The translations under genes were made by a program, and so were the position numbers. A model generated the notes under the pieces. The model did not search any database and had not been told where the DNA came from. It saw only the letters and a program-made list of their open reading frames with translations. This document shows, piece by piece, positions 35,150 through 44,434 of a stretch of DNA of 64,000 bases (positions are counted from its first letter, which is position 1; each line of letters begins with the position of its first letter). This DNA comes from JAAUTT01 sp038213375 (GTDB lineage Bacteria; Bacteroidota; Bacteroidia; Bacteroidales; JAAUTT01): assembly GCA_038213375.1 (NCBI GenBank), contig JBBQTB010000008.1:84408-148407 (forward strand), given 5' to 3'.

Positions 35150-37357
35150 ATGAAAACTTTTAGCGAACTGAGTTATAACAGGCTGGTAATTATTGCCTAC
35201 CGATTACCGTTTAAGCTTGTGAAAAAGGGAAATGTTAATATAGCGGTCCAAAATGCCGGAGGTTTAGTTTCGGCCATTCTTTCGCTATCAGAAAAGATGA
35301 ATATTAGTTCTGGTAGTGACTCGAAAATACTTTGGATTGGTACTGGTGAAAAACAGCTTGGGAAGGAAAATATCAACCCAAAATTTGATCTTCTTCCTGT
35401 GGAAATTCCCGATCAAATAAACGATGAGTATTATGGGGGATTTTGCAACGATACTATCTGGCCTCTGTTTCATTATTTTCCATCGCTTACCGTCTACAAT
35501 CCAACTTATTATGAGTCGTATGCTAAAGCGAATCAAATTTTTGCCGATACACTCAAAGATGTAATCAAACCAGGCGATTTCATTTGGGTACACGATTACC
35601 AATTGTTTCATTTACCTTCACTTATACGAAGTTATTTTCCTGATGCCAAGATTGGTTTTTTCCTTCATATTCCATTTCCTTCCTCGGAACTTTTCCGGCA
35701 TCTGCCCCGTACATGGCGCGAGTCAATCCTGAAAGGAATTATAGGGGCCGACCTAATTGGATTTCATACCAATGACTATACTCAGCATTTTATCAAATCT
35801 GTTAAAAGGACACTTGGTTGCGAAATAAATCAAAATTACATCTACGTAGAGGATAGGATATGTAAGGTAGATGCATTCCCGATTGGTATCGATTTTGATA
35901 AGTTTCACGAGGCTTGTTCTTTACCAAAGGTGCTTAAAGAAAAGGAACGATTAAAGAAGCAATTAAAGGGTAAAAAGCTAATTTTTTCGGTAGATCGGTT
36001 GGATTACACCAAAGGTTTCTTATATCGGCTGCTCGCTTATGAGCGTTTTCTGGAAAAATACCCAAAATGGCATCAAAAGTCTGTTTTTAATATGGTCGTG
36101 GTTCCGTCAAGAGACAATATTGATCGGTATCGGGATATAAAAAAGGAAATTGAAGCCACCGTTGGCCGGATAAATGGAAACTATAGTAACTTGGCCTGGA
36201 GACCATTAATATATCAGTATAAATCACTGTCATTTGAGGAACTTATAGCTCTTTATGATATAAGTGACGTAGGATTAATAACTCCGCTGCGCGATGGAAT
36301 GAATCTGGTTGCAAAGGAATATGTGGCGTGTCAAAAAGAAAACAATGGAATGCTGGTTTTAAGCGAGATGGCTGGCGCCGCGGTGGAGCTTAACGAAGCT
36401 ATTATAATTAATCCAACCGATGTGGAAGAAACAGCTGATGCTATAGACAAAGCGCTTGGCCTCCCTCAAAAGGAAAAGGAGCAAAAAATACATAAAATGC
36501 AGAACCGGCTAAGTCGTTACAATGTTTTTACATGGGCGACCGATTTTTTTAATCAGGCAGAAGATGTTACAGACAAACAAAAACAAATGAAAGTGAATTT
36601 TTTAGAACCTCATGCTTTAACCGATATACGATCAACGTATTGTAAAACTGGTAAACGAGTGATATTTATTGATTATGACGGCACCTTAATACCATTATCA
36701 AAATATCCGGATATGGCAATTTTGAACGAAAGGGCGGGAAACACCATTAAAAAACTGATTGACGACACAAGAAATAAAGTAATCATTATCAGTGGCAGGG
36801 AATGTGAATTTCTTGAAAGGCAGTTTGAAGGTCTTGATGTGACACTTGTTGCCGAGCATGGCTATTTTGTAAAAAATCCCAAAAAGGATTGGATAACAAA
36901 AAACTCCGTAGATCTGGCCTGGAAAGAAAAATTTTTACCTATTATGAATGAGTATGTTGACCGTTGCAATGGATCGATGATTGAAGAAAAACATGCCTCA
37001 ATAGCTTGGCATTACCGAAATGCCGATGAAGGAATTGCTTCCATACGTATTAATGAACTAAAGGACGATTTGACGGAAATTTTAAAGACCGACTCAAAAC
37101 TTCAGGTGCTGGAAGGGAATAAGGTGCTGGAAATTAAAAGTGTACTTTATGATAAGGGTACGGCAGCTCTCGAATTTCTAAATAAAAAAAAATACGATTT
37201 CATTATGGCTATTGGCGATGATAAAACGGACGAAGATTTATTCAATGTAATACCTGAATATGGATTCACCATTAAAATTGGAACTAATCCATCCAAAGCC
37301 AAATTCAATTTAAAAAGGCAATCCCAAATTTATGAGATTTTGGAATTTTTATGCTAA
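35150..37357 (+). CDS. Bifunctional trehalose-6-phosphate synthase/phosphatase (OtsA-OtsB fusion)
   Basis: A fused enzyme of 735 residues. Residues 1 to about 480 are OtsA (GT20): NAGGLVSAILSL glycine loop, VHDYQLFHLPSLIR, FFLHIPFPSSELFRHLP, FSVDRLDYTKGFLYRLLAYE and TPLRDGMNLVAKEYVACQ. Residues from about 500 are a HAD-family OtsB phosphatase: IFIDYDGTLIPL (nucleophile Asp), IISGRECEFLE and GDDKTDEDLF. It makes trehalose-6-phosphate from UDP-glucose and glucose-6-phosphate and dephosphorylates it in one polypeptide. The order OtsA then OtsB is the one common in Bacteroidota and eukaryotic TPS/TPP fusions. All catalytic motifs are intact. Trehalose serves as osmoprotectant or reserve. Confidence 0.95.
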   Translation: MKTFSELSYNRLVIIAYRLPFKLVKKGNVNIAVQNAGGLVSAILSLSEKMNISSGSDSKILWIGTGEKQLGKENINPKFDLLPVEIPDQINDEYYGGFCNDTIWPLFHYFPSLTVYNPTYYESYAKANQIFADTLKDVIKPGDFIWVHDYQLFHLPSLIRSYFPDAKIGFFLHIPFPSSELFRHLPRTWRESILKGIIGADLIGFHTNDYTQHFIKSVKRTLGCEINQNYIYVEDRICKVDAFPIGIDFDKFHEACSLPKVLKEKERLKKQLKGKKLIFSVDRLDYTKGFLYRLLAYERFLEKYPKWHQKSVFNMVVVPSRDNIDRYRDIKKEIEATVGRINGNYSNLAWRPLIYQYKSLSFEELIALYDISDVGLITPLRDGMNLVAKEYVACQKENNGMLVLSEMAGAAVELNEAIIINPTDVEETADAIDKALGLPQKEKEQKIHKMQNRLSRYNVFTWATDFFNQAEDVTDKQKQMKVNFLEPHALTDIRSTYCKTGKRVIFIDYDGTLIPLSKYPDMAILNERAGNTIKKLIDDTRNKVIIISGRECEFLERQFEGLDVTLVAEHGYFVKNPKKDWITKNSVDLAWKEKFLPIMNEYVDRCNGSMIEEKHASIAWHYRNADEGIASIRINELKDDLTEILKTDSKLQVLEGNKVLEIKSVLYDKGTAALEFLNKKKYDFIMAIGDDKTDEDLFNVIPEYGFTIKIGTNPSKAKFNLKRQSQIYEILEFLC

Positions 37358-37412
37358 TAAATTCACTGGCAAAAAGATGATGGTGTGAGTCCACCTATAA
37401 ATTCCTTGAAAT

Positions 37413-37453
37413 ATACCTAAAAAATGGTATGCAATATACCAATTGTATGGTAT
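37413..37453. promoter_or_regulatory. Array of ATACC/GGTAT boxes before the MetY gene
   Basis: ATACC (37413) - 8 bases - GGTAT (37426) - 5 bases - ATACC (37436) - 8 bases - GGTAT (37449): two 18-bp dyads, centre-to-centre 23 bases, with a further ATACC at 37471. Imperfect CTTGAAAT/ATTTCAAG arms flank the array. It looks like a double operator for a dimeric regulator. Confidence 0.5.
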
Positions 37454-37539
37454 TTTCATTTCAAGTTATAATACCGAATTTTGACAAAGCGAAAATGTCA
37501 ATATCAATTGAAAACCCAATTCCATTAAAAACCTAATTT

Positions 37540-38841
37540 ATGTCAGCATCAAATTACCGTTTTGAAACTTTGCAGTTACACGCAGGTCAGGAAGTAGATC
37601 CAACAACCAAATCGAGGGCTGTACCTATTTATCAAACTACGTCATACGTTTTTGATAGCTCCGAACACGCAGCAAAACTTTTTGGTTTACAAGAGTTTGG
37701 AAACATCTATACTCGTTTGATGAACCCCACAACCGATGTGTTTGAAAAGCGTATCGCGGCTCTCGAAGGAGGGGTAGCAGCTCTGGCAACTGCATCAGGT
37801 CAGGCCGCCCAGTTTATAGCATTAACCAACATCCTTGGCAACGGGGATAATTTTGTGTCAACTTCTTACCTGTATGGAGGAACCTATAATCAGTTTAAAG
37901 TACAATTCAAACGTTTAGGCATACAAGTTAAATTTGTTGATGGAGATGCTCCTTCTGATTTTGAAAAATTGATTGACGATAAAACAAAAGCTATTTACCT
38001 CGAAACCATTGGTAACCCAAAGTTTAATATCCCTGATTTTGATGCAATAGCTGCAATAGCCAAAAAACATTCCATTCCTTTAGTGGTTGATAATACGTTT
38101 GGTGCCGCAGGATATTTATTTCGTCCTATCGAGCATGGCGCCAACATTGTGGTGGAGTCGGCCACAAAATGGATTGGTGGACATGGAACCAGCATTGGAG
38201 GCGTAATTGTGGATGCAGGCAATTTCAATTGGGCCAATGGTAAATTTCCTCAATTCACGGAGCCTTCCGAAGGGTATCATGGTCTTATATTTTGGAATGT
38301 TTTCGGTAGCCCGGGCCCTTTCGGAAACATAGCTTTTATTATCCGGGCCCGTGTAGAAGGTTTGCGCGATTATGGATCGTCATTAAGTCCATTTAATGCT
38401 TTTTTACTAATTCAAGGTCTCGAAACCTTATCTCTAAGGGTGCAACGCCATGTAGACAATGCTCTTGAACTTGCACAATGGCTCGAAAAACAGCCTAAGG
38501 TTGAAAAGGTATATTACCCGGGATTGCCGAATAGTCCCTACCATGACTTGGCAAAAAAATATCTGAAACATGGATTTGGTGGTGTGCTTTCATTTAAGGT
38601 AAAAGCAGGAAAAGAGGCTGCCGATAAAGTCATTAACAATGTGAAATTAATTAGTCACCTTGCGAATGTTGGCGATGCAAAAACACTCATTATTCACCCT
38701 GCATCCACTACCCATCAGCAGCTTTCGGAAAAGGACCAGATAAGTTCCGGCGTTATTCCGGGTGTGCTTAGAATATCTGTTGGTATTGAAAATATTGAAG
38801 ATATTAAGGCCGATCTTCAACAGGCATTAGACCTGGTTTAA
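37540..38841 (+). CDS. metY: O-acetylhomoserine sulfhydrylase / aminocarboxypropyltransferase (MetY type)
   Basis: A 433-residue Cys/Met-metabolism PLP enzyme. It starts ETLQLHAGQEVDPTTKSRAV; PLP contacts are in YTRLMNPTTDVFEKRIAALE and PLVVDNTFGAAGYLFRPIEHG; the Schiff-base lysine is in VVESATKWIGGHGTSIGG. A central insertion of about 50 residues around GLIFWNVFG and a C-terminus HPASTTHQQLSE are typical of O-acetylhomoserine sulfhydrylases rather than MetB. It converts O-acetylhomoserine plus sulfide to homocysteine and acetate. Aspartate kinase elsewhere in the window feeds the same pathway. Upstream lies a double ATACC/GGTAT dyad, a likely control site; no riboswitch is seen. Confidence 0.95.
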   Translation: MSASNYRFETLQLHAGQEVDPTTKSRAVPIYQTTSYVFDSSEHAAKLFGLQEFGNIYTRLMNPTTDVFEKRIAALEGGVAALATASGQAAQFIALTNILGNGDNFVSTSYLYGGTYNQFKVQFKRLGIQVKFVDGDAPSDFEKLIDDKTKAIYLETIGNPKFNIPDFDAIAAIAKKHSIPLVVDNTFGAAGYLFRPIEHGANIVVESATKWIGGHGTSIGGVIVDAGNFNWANGKFPQFTEPSEGYHGLIFWNVFGSPGPFGNIAFIIRARVEGLRDYGSSLSPFNAFLLIQGLETLSLRVQRHVDNALELAQWLEKQPKVEKVYYPGLPNSPYHDLAKKYLKHGFGGVLSFKVKAGKEAADKVINNVKLISHLANVGDAKTLIIHPASTTHQQLSEKDQISSGVIPGVLRISVGIENIEDIKADLQQALDLV

Positions 38842-38898
38842 AGTATTAAAAATATAGTAGTTTTTTACATTAGAAGAATATTCCATATTTGATTTATT

Positions 38899-38954
38899 CA
38901 ACCTTATTACCTTATTTATTAACCAATTAAATGGGTAATAGGGTTATAAGGTTG
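38899..38954. terminator. Hairpin between convergent metY and hybrid kinase genes
   Basis: CAACCTTATTACC (38899-38911) pairs with GGTTATAAGGTTG (38942-38954) with one mismatch across a 30-base loop. The position between two converging genes suggests a bidirectional terminator; the T-run is weak. Confidence 0.45.
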
Positions 38955-39004
38955 TTCTTAGTTCAGCTATAATTAAAAACATGATTGTTTCATATACTTT
39001 ACCG

Positions 39005-41473
39005 CTACACCAATTGTATCTTAAGCGAATTAAATTCTTCTTTTAATTCTTCGCAAGCTTGATAGCAAACGTTTTCAAGCTTTAAAACCAATTCTTGTAT
39101 TTGTTCAAGATGTTGCCGTGTGCGTGCATATTCCTGAACTTTTTTAGCCATATCTTCATAATCCTTGTGCAGTCCCACGATCGAAAATGAGGGGATCATT
39201 TTATGCACTGCCGAGGACAATAAATCCCAATCTTTATCGTGCAAACTTTTTTTCATTGTTAAAACCAGAGGTGGGGTTTGATCCAAATAAAGGGTAATTA
39301 TCTCCATCATTAATGCCGGATTAGATTTTGTGCAATTGTTTAAATAAGTTAAATTAACACGTTTTGATTTGCCTGCCGGCGCAGCGGACAACATCTCTTT
39401 TTCCGCATTATTAGTTGTATCTTTTACTAGCAAAGGTTTTTTTAGCAATTCAATTATTTTACTATATAAAATTTTTTCGTCAACAGGTTTTGAGATATAA
39501 TCATTCATGCCAACAGCTTTGCATTTTGCTAAATCAACTGTGGTAACGTCGGCTGTTAAAGCGATGATGGGGATTTTAGATTTCATTGTATTACGAATGT
39601 ATTCTGTAGCTTCAAAACCATTCATTTCGGGCATCTGTAAGTCCATCAAAATAATATCATACTGATTATTTTGTAGCTTTTCGATAGCAATTTTTCCATT
39701 GTCGGCGATTTCACGTTCAAACCCAAAATCGTCCAACAGTGTTTTCATCAATAATTGATTGAGTGGAATGTCTTCGGCAACCAAAACTTTGATATTTTTA
39801 ATATCCGTGATCAAGTTCTCAATTTCTGTTTCTAATACTGCTTCGTCGTTTGTTTTTGGGAAACTTAAAATGATACTAAAAGTGGATCCCTCGTCTAATT
39901 TGCTTTTTACTCTAATGCTTCCACCTTGCTGTTCTACTAATTGTTTAACTATGGCAAGGCCTAATCCTGTTCCTCCAAACAATCTCGAGGTATCACTAGT
40001 TGCCTGCTGAAAGTTGTCAAAAATCTTTCCTATTTTAGTTTCGTCTATCCCAATTCCGGTATCGGTAACGGCAAATTCAATAGACACTTTCTCTTCATCT
40101 TCGCTTATTAAATGAACGCTTACTGTAATTTTTCCTTTAGAAGTAAACTTTACGGCATTACTCACTAAATTCAAAATAATTTGATGCAGTCGAACTGGAT
40201 CTCCAATCAAAACCTCCGGAATTTCACAGTCATATTCTTTAACCAATTCTAAATTTTTTTCCTGGATTTTCGTCTCAAACAAATGGAGCATCGCAGATAT
40301 GGATAAGGCCATTTTGAAAGGTGTTTTCTCAAATGTCATTTTCCCTGCATCTACTTTTGCCAAATCGAGGATGTCGTTAATGAGCACGATTAAAGTATTG
40401 CCACTCATTTTTATAGCGGTTAAATATTCTTTTTGTTTAATCGATAAATCTGTTTTCAACACCACTTTTGTAAATCCGATAATCGCATTCATAGGTGTGC
40501 GAATTTCATGACTCATGTTCGACAAAAATTGCTGTTTTGCTTTCATTGCATTCTCTGCTATGAATGTAGCACTTTCGGCTTTACTTTTTGCTTCTTCGGC
40601 AATTAAAGTGGCCAACTCGGCAAATACTTTTGCCTCAGTCAATTCTGTTGCAATTCTTTTTTGGGCAGTAACATCTCTGGCCACAATCACTACGCCCAAC
40701 ACATTTCTTTTGCCATCTTTATATACCGATCCGTTGAATAATACATCGGTCAACTTGCCTTCTATATGGCGAATGGTAAGTGGTAAATCGGAAACAGATC
40801 CTTTTGCGAACACTTCCTGGTATACTTTCTGTGCCATTTCGGGTTCGGTGAAATAATCAAAGAAATCAGCTCCAATTAATTTCTCGCGTGATACTCCGGT
40901 TACTTTTATCGACGCATTATTAATATCAGTGATTTTTCCTTCAGGGCTAATGGCAAATAATGGGTCGTGGCTTGCTTCAATTAGACTAAGAGAATATTTG
41001 GTAAGTGATTTTTGGGCAGTAAGATCATTATTAAGAGCTTTCAGTTTTTCCTTTTGAACTAATAATTCATGGTTTTTCTTATACAGATCTACAAAAACAG
41101 CCACTTTTGCTTTCAATATTTCCGGAGAAAGTGGTTTAATCATATAGTCGACTCCACCTGCCTGATATCCTTTGAAAATATTTACAGAAGTGTCCATACT
41201 TGCAGTTAAAAAAATAATCGGAACATGTTTGAGTTTTTCAATTTGGCGAATTAATTCTACTGTTTCAAATCCATCCATTACAGGCATTTGCACATCCATT
41301 AATATCATGGCAAAACCTTGTTCGCGGCGAAGAATTTTTAATGCTTCCATGCCTGAACTTGCTTTCACACATAAATAATTTTCATTGGAAAGAATTACTT
41401 CTAAGGCAAACAAATTTTCTGCCCGATCGTCTACCATTAAAATTTTGACAAGACCATTCACGTCCATTTTCAA
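39005..41473 (-). CDS. Hybrid histidine kinase REC-PAS-HisKA-HATPase-REC-HPt
   Basis: A cytosolic protein of 822 residues. Receiver domain at about 10-130 (KILMVDDRAEN, MILMDVQMPVMDGFE), PAS at about 160-285 (FAISPEGKITDINNASIKV), HisKA with the phospho-His in FLSNMSHEIRTPMNAIIGF, HATPase with NLVSNAVKFT, DTGIGI and GGTGLGLAI, then a second receiver (KVLVAEDIPLNQ, ILMDLQMPEMNGFEATEY). The C-terminal HPt has its histidine in SAVHKMIPSF. It is a complete internal phosphorelay. It is the last gene of the leftward signalling block and may collect phosphoryl groups from the upstream kinases. No DNA-binding output domain is encoded nearby. Confidence 0.92.
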   Translation of the reverse strand: MKMDVNGLVKILMVDDRAENLFALEVILSNENYLCVKASSGMEALKILRREQGFAMILMDVQMPVMDGFETVELIRQIEKLKHVPIIFLTASMDTSVNIFKGYQAGGVDYMIKPLSPEILKAKVAVFVDLYKKNHELLVQKEKLKALNNDLTAQKSLTKYSLSLIEASHDPLFAISPEGKITDINNASIKVTGVSREKLIGADFFDYFTEPEMAQKVYQEVFAKGSVSDLPLTIRHIEGKLTDVLFNGSVYKDGKRNVLGVVIVARDVTAQKRIATELTEAKVFAELATLIAEEAKSKAESATFIAENAMKAKQQFLSNMSHEIRTPMNAIIGFTKVVLKTDLSIKQKEYLTAIKMSGNTLIVLINDILDLAKVDAGKMTFEKTPFKMALSISAMLHLFETKIQEKNLELVKEYDCEIPEVLIGDPVRLHQIILNLVSNAVKFTSKGKITVSVHLISEDEEKVSIEFAVTDTGIGIDETKIGKIFDNFQQATSDTSRLFGGTGLGLAIVKQLVEQQGGSIRVKSKLDEGSTFSIILSFPKTNDEAVLETEIENLITDIKNIKVLVAEDIPLNQLLMKTLLDDFGFEREIADNGKIAIEKLQNNQYDIILMDLQMPEMNGFEATEYIRNTMKSKIPIIALTADVTTVDLAKCKAVGMNDYISKPVDEKILYSKIIELLKKPLLVKDTTNNAEKEMLSAAPAGKSKRVNLTYLNNCTKSNPALMMEIITLYLDQTPPLVLTMKKSLHDKDWDLLSSAVHKMIPSFSIVGLHKDYEDMAKKVQEYARTRQHLEQIQELVLKLENVCYQACEELKEEFNSLKIQLV

Positions 41474-41492
41474 TATAAATTATAGTTGTTGT

Positions 41493-44423
41493 TTAATTAC
41501 TTAACCATACACGCATCAATGATAGCAATCGATCAACATCAATAGGCTTAGTAATGTAATCATTGGCCCCCGCATCGATGCATTTTTGTTTATCATCTTT
41601 CATGGCTTTAGCTGTGAGGGCAATTACAGGCAGACTCTTGAACCTGCTCTGAGCGCGAATACGTTTCATTGCTTCGTAACCATCCATTTCCGGCATCATA
41701 ATATCCATCAATACCAGATCAATGTCAGGATGCATATCCAGCATCTCTAATGCATTTTTTCCATTATCGGCTTTTATTATTTCCATTCCACGCTCTTTTA
41801 ATATGGTGGACAATGCAAAAACATTCGGCACATTATCATCTACCAATAATATTTTTTTCGCCTCAAAAATAACTTCATTACCGTAAGGATTACTTATCAC
41901 TGGTTGTTTTGCTTTAGGTAAATTATTAATGGTTCGGTTAAAAAAAACAGCCGTTTCATCCAGCAATCTTTCTTCCGATTTTATACCTTTTATAATTATG
42001 CACTCCGCATATTTCTGAAGTACCTTATTTTCTTCTTTTGTAAGCTCCTTACCGGTGTAAACAATTATAGGCGGAATGTTATAACCTTTAATATTATCCA
42101 GTTTATTAATAAGTTCGAAACCGTTCATATCTGGCAAACCAATATCTAATATAATACAATCGATATGATTTTTCTGGCATATTGCCAGGGCATCATTGCC
42201 TGTTTCTGCTTCAAAACAATTTACATCACTATTTCCAATGAGGATGCGTATGGCTTTTCTGGAATTTTCATTGTCTTCTATGATAAGCAGGTTTTTTATT
42301 TTTCTGCTAACAAAATTTTCAATTCTGTTAAATACATCTTCCAGATCTTTTTTCTCAATCGGTTTCATCAGATACTCTACCGCTCCTTCCCGGATTGTTC
42401 CAGACGAACTTTCATTTACCGAAATAATATGCACCGGTATATGCTTGATGGATGGATTTGCTTTTAATTCAATCAATACCTGATGCCCTTTTATGCCTGG
42501 CAGACCCATATCAAGAATGATCGCTAGCGGTATATGTTTTGAAGCAAGCAATAAACCATCTTCTCCGGTGGCAGCCGACAAACATTTGAATCCTTTTTTG
42601 TTGGCTTGCTTTAAAAGTATTGAAGCAAATTTCAGATCGTCTTCAATAATGAGTACAACTTTATCATTCTTGATTATGGTATCTCTGTCATCTTTAATAG
42701 AGGGATAATTAAGATATTGGGTATTGTTTACAGAGAGAGGTTTATATAAATCATGTTCTTTAATTGTGCTAACAGTTTCCTGTTCCACTTGCAATTCAAG
42801 AGGTATAATTAGAGAAAATGTTGATCCTTCATTTAATTTACTTTTTAACTTAATTTGAGCTCCTAATAATTTTGCGAGTTCGCGTGAAATAGAAAGTCCT
42901 AAACCCGTACCGCCATATTTTCGCGAGGTTCCTCCATCAGCTTGTTGAAAAGCTTCAAATATGGCCATTTGTTTGTCTTCCGGTATTCCAATACCTGTAT
43001 CGGTAACGGAAATATTCACCATACTATCTGTATATCGGTCGATACGTATACTTACACTTCCCTCTTCTGTAAACTTTATGGCGTTAGATAAAAGATTTTT
43101 CATTATCTGATTCAAACGCTGTGGATCAGTGTGGATAAATCCGGGCAATTCTTTATCCAATTTGCAAGTTAGGGTCAATCCTTTTTGTTCAGCATGATGT
43201 TTAAAATCGCGAATGAGCTCGTATGTAAAATTGCTTAGTGATATGCTTTCAATATTTATTGACATTTTCCCTGCTTCAATCTTTGAAAGGTCAAGAACTT
43301 CATTAATTAATACAAGCAGGTCATGACCACTTTTATAAATTATTTCTGCGCTTTCTACCTGGATGCTGTCAAGGTTTTTCTTTCTGTTTTCAGATAAATC
43401 TTTTGACAGGATAAGCAAACTATTAAGTGGGGTTCTTAATTCATGCGACATGTTTGCAAGAAATTCCGACTTATACTTGCTGCTTATTTCCAGTTGTTTT
43501 GTTTTCTGTTCAATGTCGTTTTTTGCAGCTTCAACTTCCTGGTTTTGAAATGCAAGTTCCTTGTTAGCGAGGCTTAACTCCGCTGCTCGTTTTTCCTTCT
43601 CTTCGTTTTGAAATGCAAGTTCCTTGTTAGCAAGGCTTAACTCCGCTGCCCGTTTTTCCTTCTCTTCGTTTTGAAAAGCAAGTTCTTTGTTAGCAAGGCT
43701 TAACTCCGCTGCCCGTTTTTCCTTCTCTGCATTTTGAAAAGCAAGTTCTTTGTTAGCAATACTTAATTCCGCTGCCCGTTTTTCCTTCTCATCGTTTTGA
43801 AAGACCAGTTCTTTATTAGCAATGCTTAACTCCGCTGCCCGTTTTTCCTTCTCATCATTTTGAAAAACCAGCTCTTTATTGGCAATGATTAACTCCGCTG
43901 CCCGTTTTTCCTTCTCATCGTTTTGAAAGACCAGTTCTTTGTTAGCAATGATTAATTCCGCTGCCCGTTTTTCTTTCTCTTCGTTCTGAAAAACAAGTTC
44001 TATATTAGCAATGCTTAATTCAGCGGCCCGTTTTTCCTTCTCTTCGTCTTGAAATGCCAGTTCTTTGTTAGCAATGATTAATTCGCCTGCCCGTTTTTCC
44101 TTCTCTTCGTCTTGAAAGACCAGTTCTTTGTTAGCAATGATTAATTCTCCTGCCCGTTTTTCTTTCTCTTCGTCTTGAAAAGCAAGTTCTACATTAGCAA
44201 TGATTAATTCTCCTGCCCGTTTGCCTTTCTCTTTGTCCTGAAAAGCAAGTTCAATGTTAGCAATGCCTAATTCTGCTGCTCGTTTTCCTTTCTCTTCTTT
44301 TTGAAAAGCAAGTTCCTGACGAGCAATGATTAATTCCGCTGCCAGTTTTATATTCTCTTCTTTTTGAAAAGCAAGTTCTTTGCGGGTAATAAATAACTCA
44401 TCCAATTTTTTTTTGTCAGGCAT
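41493..44423 (-). CDS. Cytosolic hybrid histidine kinase with long 21-residue repeat helix and three receivers
   Basis: A protein of 976 residues. Residues about 14-300 are thirteen complete and one partial 21-residue units of the type NKELAFQNEEKEKRAAELSLA, predicted to form one long coiled coil. Then HisKA (FLANMSHELRTPLNS), HATPase (NLLSNAIKFT, DTGIGIPEDKQ, GGTGLGLSI) and three receivers (VLIIEDDLKFA with ILDMGLPG; NLLIIEDNENSR with ILDIGLPDMNGFE; KILLVDDNVPN with LMDIMMPEMDGYE). There is no transmembrane or canonical sensor domain, so input must come through the helix. It is a close paralogue of the neighbouring CHASE3-GAF kinase. Only 11 bases separate it from that gene's stop codon. Confidence 0.92.
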   Translation of the reverse strand: MPDKKKLDELFITRKELAFQKEENIKLAAELIIARQELAFQKEEKGKRAAELGIANIELAFQDKEKGKRAGELIIANVELAFQDEEKEKRAGELIIANKELVFQDEEKEKRAGELIIANKELAFQDEEKEKRAAELSIANIELVFQNEEKEKRAAELIIANKELVFQNDEKEKRAAELIIANKELVFQNDEKEKRAAELSIANKELVFQNDEKEKRAAELSIANKELAFQNAEKEKRAAELSLANKELAFQNEEKEKRAAELSLANKELAFQNEEKEKRAAELSLANKELAFQNQEVEAAKNDIEQKTKQLEISSKYKSEFLANMSHELRTPLNSLLILSKDLSENRKKNLDSIQVESAEIIYKSGHDLLVLINEVLDLSKIEAGKMSINIESISLSNFTYELIRDFKHHAEQKGLTLTCKLDKELPGFIHTDPQRLNQIMKNLLSNAIKFTEEGSVSIRIDRYTDSMVNISVTDTGIGIPEDKQMAIFEAFQQADGGTSRKYGGTGLGLSISRELAKLLGAQIKLKSKLNEGSTFSLIIPLELQVEQETVSTIKEHDLYKPLSVNNTQYLNYPSIKDDRDTIIKNDKVVLIIEDDLKFASILLKQANKKGFKCLSAATGEDGLLLASKHIPLAIILDMGLPGIKGHQVLIELKANPSIKHIPVHIISVNESSSGTIREGAVEYLMKPIEKKDLEDVFNRIENFVSRKIKNLLIIEDNENSRKAIRILIGNSDVNCFEAETGNDALAICQKNHIDCIILDIGLPDMNGFELINKLDNIKGYNIPPIIVYTGKELTKEENKVLQKYAECIIIKGIKSEERLLDETAVFFNRTINNLPKAKQPVISNPYGNEVIFEAKKILLVDDNVPNVFALSTILKERGMEIIKADNGKNALEMLDMHPDIDLVLMDIMMPEMDGYEAMKRIRAQSRFKSLPVIALTAKAMKDDKQKCIDAGANDYITKPIDVDRLLSLMRVWLSN
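43529..44384 (-). repeat. 63-bp in-frame tandem repeats (about 13.5 copies) within the kinase gene
   Basis: Each 63-bp unit encodes 21 residues with the pattern xELxFQxxEKxKRAAELxxAN. Neighbouring units are nearly identical at the DNA level toward the HisKA end and more diverged toward the start, consistent with expansion by slippage or unequal recombination. A shorter related array (about seven units, alternating ELAYQ and ELAFQ) lies at about 46640-47090 in the paralogue. Confidence 0.85.
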
Positions 44424-44434
44424 TTCCTATTTTA

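Noticed and set aside
37358..37539. SAM or other riboswitch before metY
   Set aside because: The dyads are short, AT-rich and symmetric at the DNA level; no conserved riboswitch core or terminator pair is seen.
43529..44384. CRISPR-like regularly spaced repeats
   Set aside because: The 63-bp units are contiguous, coding and without spacers; they encode a 21-residue coiled-coil repeat.
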